This document shows positions 6,383 through 13,409 of a stretch of 15,133 bases of DNA, piece by piece. The stretch spans positions 1-15,133 of the forward strand of contig JAUNUL010000029.1 of assembly GCA_030538175.1 (NCBI GenBank), given 5' to 3'. Both the position numbers and the translations under genes were made by a program. The notes under the pieces are model-generated. The model worked only from the letters and a program-made list of their open reading frames with translations. It did no database searches and was not told the DNA's origin. Position 1 is the stretch's first letter; each line of letters opens with the position of its first letter. This stretch comes from Propionibacteriaceae bacterium (GTDB lineage: Bacteria > Actinomycetota > Actinomycetes > Propionibacteriales > Propionibacteriaceae).

Positions 6383-7891
6383 ATGTCTTCCACTGTCACG
6401 ACCCCCCGCGAGGCATTCCAGGGCAACGACAAACTCCTGTTGGGACTTGTGCTCAGCATCGTCTCCTATTGGCTGTTCGCCATCTCCCTGGGCACGGTGG
6501 CGCCGGCGGTGATGACCGCCCTGAACGGCCCACTTCCCGAGGGCGCGAAGACCTGGCCCTCACCCTTGCTCTCCCCCACCTCGATGAACCTGGCCGTTGC
6601 GTTGACCGGGTTGGTCTCCGGCCTGTTCATCGTGCTCCTGGGCGGGTTGGCCGACCGCTATGGGCGGGTACGGCTGACGTTGATCGGCAACGCCCTCAAC
6701 GTCGTCGGCTGCATCCTCATCGTCTTCGCCAGCGGCAGCCTCGCCGCTCCGCTGCTCATCATCGGGCGTGCCATCCAGGGCCTGTCGGCAGCCTGTGTCA
6801 TGCCGGCCACGATCGCGATGGTGAAGGCGTACTGGGATGGCCCGGCCCGGCAGCGCGCCGTGTCGATGTGGTCGATCGGATCCTTCGGCGGCGCGGGCCT
6901 CGCGGCCTTCGTCGGCGGGCTCACCGCGACGTATCTGGGGTGGCGCTGGATCTTCGTGTTCTCGATCGTGGTGTCGATCATCGCCGCGGTCCTGGTGTTC
7001 GGGACGCCGGAGAGCAAGGTCGAGCAGACCGGCACGCACAAGCGGTTCGACTTCGCCGGCCTGCTGGTCTTCCTGATCATGATGCTCGCCCTGATGGTGT
7101 TGTTGACCTTCGGCGGCAAGACGTTCGCCTGGATCTCCCTGACCGGCATGACCATGGTCGCGATCTTCGTCATCGGCGTGATCGTCTTCTTCCTGCTCGA
7201 ACGTGCCCGCGATGACGCGTTCATCGACTTCCGGTTGTTCAAGAACATGAACTTCACCGGCACGGTGACCGCCAACTTCGCTCTTAACAGCACCCTCGGC
7301 CTGCTGATCGTCTCCCAGCAGTTGCTGGCCCGCGACGACCGTGTCGGTCCGCTGCAGGCGGGTGCGATGACGCTCGGCTATCCGCTGATGGTCATCCTCT
7401 TCATCCGCGCTGGGGAGAAGCTGCTGCAGAAGTTCGGGCCCCGCAGGCCCATGATCTGGGGCTCCCTCCTGGTCGCACTGGCCGCGGCCATGCTGATGCC
7501 GACCAACCTGCTGCTGACCCAATATCGCCCGCTGGCGATCGTGGCGTACGCGTTCTTCGGCCTGGGGCTGGCTTTCTTCGCCACCCCGGCCACCGACGCC
7601 TGCCTGACCAGTCTCCCGCCGGATCAGGCTGGCTCCGGCATGGGCATCTTCAAGATGGCGTCCTCACTCGGCGGGGCGATCGGCACCGCGGTCGCACTCT
7701 CGCTCTTCCTTGGTTTCTCCGGCGCCGATCACACCATCCTCGGCGATGTCATCCACATGGAGGGCCGCCAGGACAACATCGCGATCCGGGAAGCCGCGAC
7801 CATCGCCTTGGGTGCGATGCTGGTGTTTGCCCTGATCGCCGCCCTTGTCGCCGCCCTCGCGGTGCCCAAGGGCAAGAAGCAGGAGGCCTGA
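6383..7891 (+). CDS. MFS transporter, DHA2-like 14-TM drug exporter family
   Basis: Integral membrane exporter of the major facilitator superfamily, 502 residues, expected to use the proton gradient. I count 14 hydrophobic segments, from about residue 16 (KLLLGLVLSIVSYWLFAIS) to the end (LGAMLVFALIAALVAALAVP), the layout of the DHA2 group. Motif A is present as GGLADRYGRVRLT (from residue 87), a motif-B-like RAIQGLSAACVMPAT follows, and the motif-C region is GSFGGAGLAAFVGGLTATYLGWRWIF, with the GWRWIF seen across DHA2 exporters. The substrate cannot be predicted. The start is fixed by AAGGAGG six bases before ATG 6383; a longer open frame from 6032 overlaps ndh and is not real. No TetR or MarR regulator gene adjoins it, which is unusual for a drug exporter. 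Confidence 0.9.
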   Translation: MSSTVTTPREAFQGNDKLLLGLVLSIVSYWLFAISLGTVAPAVMTALNGPLPEGAKTWPSPLLSPTSMNLAVALTGLVSGLFIVLLGGLADRYGRVRLTLIGNALNVVGCILIVFASGSLAAPLLIIGRAIQGLSAACVMPATIAMVKAYWDGPARQRAVSMWSIGSFGGAGLAAFVGGLTATYLGWRWIFVFSIVVSIIAAVLVFGTPESKVEQTGTHKRFDFAGLLVFLIMMLALMVLLTFGGKTFAWISLTGMTMVAIFVIGVIVFFLLERARDDAFIDFRLFKNMNFTGTVTANFALNSTLGLLIVSQQLLARDDRVGPLQAGAMTLGYPLMVILFIRAGEKLLQKFGPRRPMIWGSLLVALAAAMLMPTNLLLTQYRPLAIVAYAFFGLGLAFFATPATDACLTSLPPDQAGSGMGIFKMASSLGGAIGTAVALSLFLGFSGADHTILGDVIHMEGRQDNIAIREAATIALGAMLVFALIAALVAALAVPKGKKQEA

Positions 7892-7983
7892 CCTGCGATT
7901 TGTCTAGATAGGCAGATCACCTTGCTCGCGCCTGCCGAGTGGATCAGGATGACCTGAATCACCACCGGCTAACAGGAGTCACC

Positions 7984-8307
7984 ATGCTGGGCCCGGGCGA
8001 GACCTTCCTCAACGAGTCCCGCCGGATGCGACCCTATCTCGCAACCCTGCTGGCCATCGGTCTGCCAGTGGCGCGGCTGCGCGCCGTCCTGAGCGTGCTG
8101 GCAGCCAGGGTTGCTCTCACGGTCTCGGTCGTATCCGTTGCAGCTGTCCTGGCCATCCTGCTGTTGGCCGACCCCATCGTGGACCTTGAGATCCGCGGCA
8201 TGCCCTGGCCCGGGATGCTCGCCATCATCGGGTCGTCCGCCTTGGGCATGTTGGCCGCCAGCAGGGTTGCCACTCGTGGCATGACAGCAGGCGAGCGCTC
8301 CCCCTGA
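7984..8307 (+). CDS. Small two-TM membrane protein of unknown function
   Basis: I do not recognise a family. The 107-residue product has a polar N terminus (MLGPGETFLNESRRMRPY), then an amphipathic or hydrophobic stretch (LATLLAIGLPVARLRAVL), a clear membrane segment (about VALTVSVVSVAAVLAILLLAD), a short loop (PIVDLEIRGMPWP), a second membrane segment (GMLAIIGSSALGMLAASRV) and a short basic tail. The start at ATG 7984 has AGGAG six bases upstream, which decides it over the in-frame ATG at 7939. It lies 92 bp after the MFS gene on the same strand with no terminator between, so co-transcription is possible. GC content is like the MFS gene, not like the lower-GC pair that converges on it 7 bp away. 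Confidence 0.65.
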   Translation: MLGPGETFLNESRRMRPYLATLLAIGLPVARLRAVLSVLAARVALTVSVVSVAAVLAILLLADPIVDLEIRGMPWPGMLAIIGSSALGMLAASRVATRGMTAGERSP

Positions 8308-8317
8308 GCCGAGCTCA
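8305..8317. terminator. Short inverted repeat joining two convergent stop codons
   Basis: TGAGC (8305-8309) and GCTCA (8313-8317) pair perfectly around CGA. The two arms carry the TGA stops of the plus-strand and minus-strand membrane-protein genes. At five pairs it is weak; a bidirectional terminator role is only a suggestion. Confidence 0.25.
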
Positions 8318-8620
8318 CGCCCCAGCCCTGCGCTGTGTAAGCGACGCGCCGATCAACAACAGCGCGGCACTAACGAAAGCAAGGAGCGCCAGACCACCAC
8401 TGCCGAACATCAGCACATCAACAATGGGCGGCTGGGTACTCACGAGATCGACCACCTCTGGGTGATCGAGTCCAACTCGGTCCTCGACCCACATGACTCT
8501 GACGAACGCGTCCACGAACATCCCCAGCGCGAAGGCGCCGCTGATCGCGGCAACGCTCAGAAGCCAGCCAAGCCGACTCAGCACCATCCTTCGAGAATGG
8601 TTCGAATGCGAGGTTGTCAT
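8315..8620 (-). CDS. Small two-TM membrane protein coupled to the secreted protein gene
   Basis: Unknown family. From ATG 8620 it encodes 101 residues: a polar basic start (MTTSHSNHSRRM), a first membrane segment (about 18-41, WLLSVAAISGAFALGMFVDAFVRV), a loop of about 26 residues with several acidic positions (WVEDRVGLDHPEVVDLVSTQPP), a second membrane segment (about 68-93, VLMFGSGGLALLAFVSAALLLIGASL) and a basic end (QRRAGA). Arginines at both ends predict both termini inside and the loop outside. Its ATG overlaps the TGA of the upstream secreted-protein gene (ATGA), so the two are translationally coupled. An in-frame ATG at 8677 would overlap that gene further and is less likely. By inference the partners interact at the membrane, for example as an effector and its immunity or anchoring protein. 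Confidence 0.7.
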   Translation of the reverse strand: MTTSHSNHSRRMVLSRLGWLLSVAAISGAFALGMFVDAFVRVMWVEDRVGLDHPEVVDLVSTQPPIVDVLMFGSGGLALLAFVSAALLLIGASLTQRRAGA

Positions 8621-9606
8621 CTTGGATTGCACTGATGCCTGGCAAGCGAGATGGCCGCAGGCACGGTCGGCCGCCAAGACTCCAAATTATACTCGGGGAG
8701 AGACAGAGGGAACCCGATGAGGTGACACATGTGCTGCTCGAAAATGGTGGACGTGTACCTAGATCTCCCGTATCGATCGCGCGGAGTCTTATTGCGCACC
8801 TCATCACGATGTGCATCGTAAGTCACCCGGCCGTTCCAGGCGAGGCCCCAAGCCGATGGGGTAGCGTTAACCACGTATCCACGACTGGAGGTGGATACAT
8901 AGACGCGCTTATAGAGAGCTCGTCCAAGCCATGGGTCCGCAACCACTGGAAACTTCGTATCACGAGAAAAGTCAATCTCCTGAATCACCTTGTTTCCTTC
9001 TATTCTAAATTTCGTGGGCAGGTTCACGCCATCCGCATCGACGGCCCATGGCTTTGAGATCCCAGCGATAAATTCTCCGCCCGAACCCGAAATGATGACA
9101 TCACCCGACTCGAGCAGACCAATCTTTGAACCGTTCGGAATGGTCAGAGGATACACATACTGGCGCGGAGAATCGGCATCGGGAATAATAGTGTGCATAC
9201 GCACGGATCCGTCGTCAATCACCTGAACAGCCACATCAGTGGCACGTCTCGACGACCCAAAGAACAACGTTCCATCTGCGGCCTCAACTGGACCACGCAC
9301 GTCCACCCCCTCTGGGAGCCCCATCAAGACCGACTGTTCAGCAGTCGAGGTGACGAGTGTCCCGCCGGAACTCCCATGATCACGGTTCGATGCCATCCGG
9401 CCACGGTCAGTGACGGCGAACTCTTTGCCTCGGGCGCGGAACTGCCCAGTGTTTGACCGCACCGAACCGTCACGCTTTGGCGCCAGTCGCGACACGATGG
9501 CCGCCGCATCGTTGGCCTCGCGCCTCGACGAGTCAGCCAGTGCAGCTGGGGCTAGGGGGGCAGTCACCAACACAATCGCAGTGATAAGAGGGATTCTCCG
9601 ACGCAT
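8617..9606 (-). CDS. Secreted protein with C-terminal two-cysteine domain (possibly DUF2599-like)
   Basis: Exported protein of 329 residues with a Sec signal (MRRRIPLITAIVLVTAPLAPAALA, likely cut after residue 24). Residues about 105-226 form a module I know from actinobacterial secreted proteins: YPLTIPNGSKIGLLESGDV, then ISKPWAVDADG, then KVIQEIDFSRDTKFPVVADPW (ending at 226). The remaining 100 residues contain the only two cysteines of the protein, Cys294 (HMCHL) and Cys326 (HQCNPR), positioned for one disulfide, and the segment LPEYNLESWRPTV. This tail resembles DUF2599-type domains, from memory and not certain. The ATG at 9606 follows GAGGAAG by five bases. Base composition is lower in GC than the flanking genes, with AGA/AGG arginine codons near the end, so recent acquisition is likely. 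Function unknown. Confidence 0.75.
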   Translation of the reverse strand: MRRRIPLITAIVLVTAPLAPAALADSSRREANDAAAIVSRLAPKRDGSVRSNTGQFRARGKEFAVTDRGRMASNRDHGSSGGTLVTSTAEQSVLMGLPEGVDVRGPVEAADGTLFFGSSRRATDVAVQVIDDGSVRMHTIIPDADSPRQYVYPLTIPNGSKIGLLESGDVIISGSGGEFIAGISKPWAVDADGVNLPTKFRIEGNKVIQEIDFSRDTKFPVVADPWLGRALYKRVYVSTSSRGYVVNATPSAWGLAWNGRVTYDAHRDEVRNKTPRDRYGRSRYTSTIFEQHMCHLIGFPLSLPEYNLESWRPTVPAAISLARHQCNPR

Positions 9607-9738
9607 GGCGCTTCCTCATTGCTGGGCAGGAATCATGTCCGTCAAAACGTACACCGCCACGCCCCCTTGACCGATTTGACTAGTTCCGCTCTAGGAAATC
9701 GTGCTTTATTGCTGGGGGATTCCGGATACTGACTACAG

Positions 9739-12700
9739 CTACGCGGACGCCCCCACCGGCGCAGGCGAGAACACCTGCTCGACCAGTTCCGCACACCACG
9801 CGAGCAGCGCAGTGTCCGTGGGCGGTGGCCCGCCGATGGTCGCCGCCTGCGGCCTGGGCACGAGGATGACGTTCGGCTTCACGACCGCTCGCGGGTGAAG
9901 CCGTTTGAGCCGCATCATGCGTGATTCGGGCAGGTCGTGGGGGCCGAAGCGCACGACGTTGCCCTGCAGGACGACCTCGGTCAGCCCCGCCGCCCGGGCT
10001 GCATTCCGGAATCGAGCGACGGCCAGCAGTGTCTCCACCGGTGCCGGCAGCGAGCCATAGCGGTCGAGCAATTCGGACCGCACCTCGCGCAGGTCCTCCT
10101 CGGTGCGGACTTCGGCGAGCCGCTTGTACATCTCCAAACGCAGACGCTCGGACCCGACATAGTCGGTCGGCAGGTGTGCCTCCACCGGCAGCTCGACGCG
10201 CATCTCGGCCTCGGTCTCCGGTTCGGCGCCATCGCTGCGGAAGTTGGTGACGGCCTCGCCGACGAGCCGGATATACAGATCGAAGCCGACGTCGGCGATG
10301 TGTCCGGACTGCTCGCCGCCGAGCAGGTTGCCCGCACCGCGGATCTCCAAGTCCTTCATCGCGATCTGCATGCCGGCACCGAGGGCGTTATTGGCGGCCA
10401 TCGTGGTCAGCCGGTCGTGGGCGGTCTCGGTGAGCGGTTTGTCCGGTGGATAAAGCAAGTACGCATAACCCCGCTCCCGGCCGCGACCCACGCGCCCACG
10501 CAACTGATGCAGCTGGGACAGGCCCAACATGTCGGCGCGTTCGATGATGAGGGTGTTGGCCGTGGAGATGTCCAGACCGGCTTCGACGATCGTGGTGCAG
10601 ACCAGCACATCGGCCCGCCGCTCGGAGAAGTCGAGCATCACCTGCTCGAGGCGCTTCTCCCCCATCTGGCCGTGGGCTGTCAGCACTCTCGCCTCGGGGA
10701 TCCACTCCGCGATCTGGCCCGCGACCTTTTCGATCGACTGGGTCCGGTTGTGGATATAGAAGACCTGGCCTTCCCGCAGCAGCTCCCGTCTGATCGCCGC
10801 GACCACCTGCGCCCGGTCATAAGGCCCGGCGAACGTCAGCACCGGATGCCGCTCCTCCGGTGGCGTCGCGATCGTCGACATCTCCCGGATGCCCGTGATC
10901 GCCATCTCCAGGGTCCTCGGGATCGGGGTCGCCGACATCGCCAGCACGTCCACGTTGAGCCGGAGCTGCTTCAGCTTCTCCTTGTGCTCGACACCGAACC
11001 GCTGCTCCTCGTCGATGATCACCAGCCCGAGATCGTGGAACGAGATCTCCGAGGACAGCAGCCGGTGCGTGCCCACCACCACGTCGACCTTGCCCGTCGC
11101 CACCCCGTCGATGACCTCCTTGGCCTCCTTGTCGGACTGGAAGCGCGAGAGGGACCCGACCCGGACGGGGAAGCCGGCGTACCGATCCGCGAACGTCTGG
11201 GCGTGCTGCTGCACGAGGATGGTCGTCGGGACCAGAACGGCGACCTGCTTGCCGTCCTGGACGGCCTTGAACGCGGCCCGGACGGCGATCTCGGTCTTGC
11301 CATAGCCGACGTCGCCGCAGACCAGCCGGTCCATCGGCACGATCTGCTCCATGTCCTGTTTGACCTCGGTGATGCAGGCGAGCTGGTCGGGTGTCTCGAC
11401 GTACGCGAACGCATCCTCGAGTTCCCGCTGCCACGGCGTATCAGCGGCAAAGGCATGTCCGCGAGAGGCCTGCCGCGCGGCGTACAGCTTGATCAGCTCC
11501 GCCGCGATCTGCTTGACCGCCTTGCGGGCCTTGGCCTTGCGCTTGTTCCAGTCCGCGCCGCCCATCTTGTCCAGGGTCGGGTTCTCGCCACCCACATAGC
11601 GGGTCACCTGGTCGAGCTGGTCCATCGGCACGAACAGCCGATCGCCGGGCTGGCCGCGTTTGCTCGGGGCATATTCGATGACCAGGTATTCCCGGGTCGA
11701 TTCCCCGACGGTCCGCTGGATCATCTCCACATAGCGCCCGACGCCGTGCTGCTGGTGCACGACCGGGTCCCCGGATTGGAGCTCCAACGGGTCGATCTGG
11801 TTCTTGCGTCGGGTCGGCATGCGGCGCATCGACTTGTCCGCCGGCCCGCGGCCCGACAGGTCGCCGCTGGTGAAGACCGCGAGCTTGACCGAGTCGATCC
11901 GGAACCCATGGGCGAGCTGCCCCATGAGCACGGTCACCAGCCCCGCCTTGGGCGGATTGTTCAGCACGCGCACGGCCTTCGTGCCGATCTCGGCCTCGCC
12001 GAGCACCTCGACCATGCGCTTGACCAGGCCCTTGCCTTCGGCCACCATCACGACCCGCCAGCCGTCGGCGACGGCGGCCTTGATCGCGGTCACCGCAGCC
12101 TCGGTGTCCCCGCGCCAGGACTCGGTCGGCTCGACCGGCAGGATGCGGCCTTCGCTGCCCACGGTCTCGTCAGCATCCGGTCCGGCGGCGAACGGCGACA
12201 GCGTCCACCAGCCCTGCCCACGTTCCAGGGCATGCGTGCGGACGTCGGCGAGCGATTGGTACGCCGACTCCCCCAGGTCGATCGGCGCCTGGCCACCGGA
12301 GGCGGCAGCGGCCCAGGAGGCGGACAAGAATTCTTCGCTGGTTGCGTGCAGATCGGCGGCCCGGCCGCGGACGAGCTCGGGGTCGCAGACCACCACCAGC
12401 GTGTCCGCCGGCAACACGTCGACCAACAACTCCATGCCGTCGACCAGCACCGGGGTCAGCGACTCCATGCCCTCGACCGCGTGTCCCTCGGCCACCTTCT
12501 CCAGCATCTCCGCCAACTGCGGATAGGTCTGGGCGAGGGCCGCGGCCCGACGGCGTACGCCCTCATCCAGCAACAACTCCCGGCACGGGGTTGCGACCAT
12601 CTCAGTCACGATCTGATCGCTCGACCGCTGGTCCGCGACCGTGAACAGCCGCATCTCCTCAACCGTGTCGCCGAAGAAGTCGATGCGCACGGGATGTTCG

Positions 12701-13272
12701 AAGGTCGGGGGGAAAATGTCGACGATGCCGCCGCGGATGGAGAACTCCCCGCGTCGCTCGACCAGGTCCACCCGGTGATACGCGGCGCCGACCAGCCGCG
12801 CCGCCAGCTCACCCAGATCGTGGTCCTCACCGGTCTCGATCTTCACGGGCAGCAGGTTCGCGAGCCCCTTGACCTGGGGCTGGATGACCGAACGGATCGG
12901 CGCCACCACGACCCGCGGGGCGGGTGCGGAGTCCGTGCCGGCCAGACGCCGCAGCACCGTCAGCCGCTGCCCGACCGTGTCCGAGCGGGGGCTCAGCCGC
13001 TCGTGTGGAAGGGTTTCCCAGGCCGGGTAGTACGCCACCGCCTCCTCACCCAACACCGTCTGCAGTGAGGTGACGAAGTTCTCCGCCTCCCGATAGGTGG
13101 ACGTCACGATCAGCAGCGGACGGTCCTCGGCCAGCGCCGCCGCGAGCACGGGGCGGAACGACGGTGTGACCGTGAGGTCAGCGGTGGTGATAACACCGGA
13201 CCGCGCGTCGTCGCGGGCTGCGGCGACGACGGGATCGGCGGAAATGATCTTGATGAGACCGGGCAGAGTCAC
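9739..13272 (-). CDS. mfd: Transcription-repair coupling factor Mfd
   Basis: DNA translocase that removes RNA polymerase stalled at lesions and recruits UvrA; 1177 residues from GTG 13272, near the usual 1150-1230. The N-terminal UvrB-like part includes AWETLPHERLSP and RRGEFSIRGGIVDIFPPT. The RNA-polymerase-interacting domain follows (GDPVVHQQHGVGRYVEM, about 495-510). The helicase motor has Walker A GDVGYGKTE (about 650), the DEEQ box IIDEEQRFGVEHKEKLK (about 750), SATPIPRTL and QLRGRVGRGRERGYAYLLYP (about 925). The C-terminal TRCF domain includes RLRLEMYKRLAEV and LLDRYGSLP. An in-frame ATG at 13332 adds 20 residues unlike the family and lacks a ribosome-binding site; the GTG matches the family start (TLPGL) and has a -10 box exactly placed for a leaderless transcript. 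In relatives this gene adjoins mazG and the lipoprotein. Confidence 0.97.
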   Translation of the reverse strand: MTLPGLIKIISADPVVAAARDDARSGVITTADLTVTPSFRPVLAAALAEDRPLLIVTSTYREAENFVTSLQTVLGEEAVAYYPAWETLPHERLSPRSDTVGQRLTVLRRLAGTDSAPAPRVVVAPIRSVIQPQVKGLANLLPVKIETGEDHDLGELAARLVGAAYHRVDLVERRGEFSIRGGIVDIFPPTFEHPVRIDFFGDTVEEMRLFTVADQRSSDQIVTEMVATPCRELLLDEGVRRRAAALAQTYPQLAEMLEKVAEGHAVEGMESLTPVLVDGMELLVDVLPADTLVVVCDPELVRGRAADLHATSEEFLSASWAAAASGGQAPIDLGESAYQSLADVRTHALERGQGWWTLSPFAAGPDADETVGSEGRILPVEPTESWRGDTEAAVTAIKAAVADGWRVVMVAEGKGLVKRMVEVLGEAEIGTKAVRVLNNPPKAGLVTVLMGQLAHGFRIDSVKLAVFTSGDLSGRGPADKSMRRMPTRRKNQIDPLELQSGDPVVHQQHGVGRYVEMIQRTVGESTREYLVIEYAPSKRGQPGDRLFVPMDQLDQVTRYVGGENPTLDKMGGADWNKRKAKARKAVKQIAAELIKLYAARQASRGHAFAADTPWQRELEDAFAYVETPDQLACITEVKQDMEQIVPMDRLVCGDVGYGKTEIAVRAAFKAVQDGKQVAVLVPTTILVQQHAQTFADRYAGFPVRVGSLSRFQSDKEAKEVIDGVATGKVDVVVGTHRLLSSEISFHDLGLVIIDEEQRFGVEHKEKLKQLRLNVDVLAMSATPIPRTLEMAITGIREMSTIATPPEERHPVLTFAGPYDRAQVVAAIRRELLREGQVFYIHNRTQSIEKVAGQIAEWIPEARVLTAHGQMGEKRLEQVMLDFSERRADVLVCTTIVEAGLDISTANTLIIERADMLGLSQLHQLRGRVGRGRERGYAYLLYPPDKPLTETAHDRLTTMAANNALGAGMQIAMKDLEIRGAGNLLGGEQSGHIADVGFDLYIRLVGEAVTNFRSDGAEPETEAEMRVELPVEAHLPTDYVGSERLRLEMYKRLAEVRTEEDLREVRSELLDRYGSLPAPVETLLAVARFRNAARAAGLTEVVLQGNVVRFGPHDLPESRMMRLKRLHPRAVVKPNVILVPRPQAATIGGPPPTDTALLAWCAELVEQVFSPAPVGASA

Positions 13273-13278
13273 CCGACG

Positions 13279-13284
13279 AGGATA
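13279..13284 (-). promoter_or_regulatory. Predicted -10 box giving leaderless mfd mRNA
   Basis: TATCCT on the minus strand (13284-13279) ends six bases before the GTG at 13272, so transcription would begin at the start codon itself. No Shine-Dalgarno sequence is present before this GTG or the alternative ATG at 13332. No good -35 box is seen. Confidence 0.45.
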
Positions 13285-13366
13285 ATGCGACCCGCCAAGT
13301 CCGCCCGCGTTGGCGAATAGCCGGTCAGACATGTGGGCAGTGGCACCATCGATGCGACTCTCCCAC

Positions 13367-13372
13367 TACACT
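13367..13372 (+). promoter_or_regulatory. Possible -10 box of the mrp operon
   Basis: TACACT, a TANNNT element in the mfd-mrpA divergent gap, would start transcription near 13379, about 30 bases before the mrpA GTG. The -35 region is poor (TGGCAC only at a 20-base spacing). Confidence 0.35.
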
Positions 13373-13409
13373 TCGAAAACCGCCCGAAAGCCAGACCTAG
13401 GGGAGGCCT

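Noticed and set aside
8617..9606. Secreted protein as an insertion-sequence or phage product
   Set aside because: No transposase motifs, terminal inverted repeats or phage genes nearby; it has a Sec signal and a secreted-protein module.
9937..13068. 1043-codon open frame on the plus strand opposite mfd
   Set aside because: Long antisense frames are expected opposite high-GC coding DNA. Its product is rich in His, Arg, Asp and Leu with no recognisable domain, and mfd has full family motifs.
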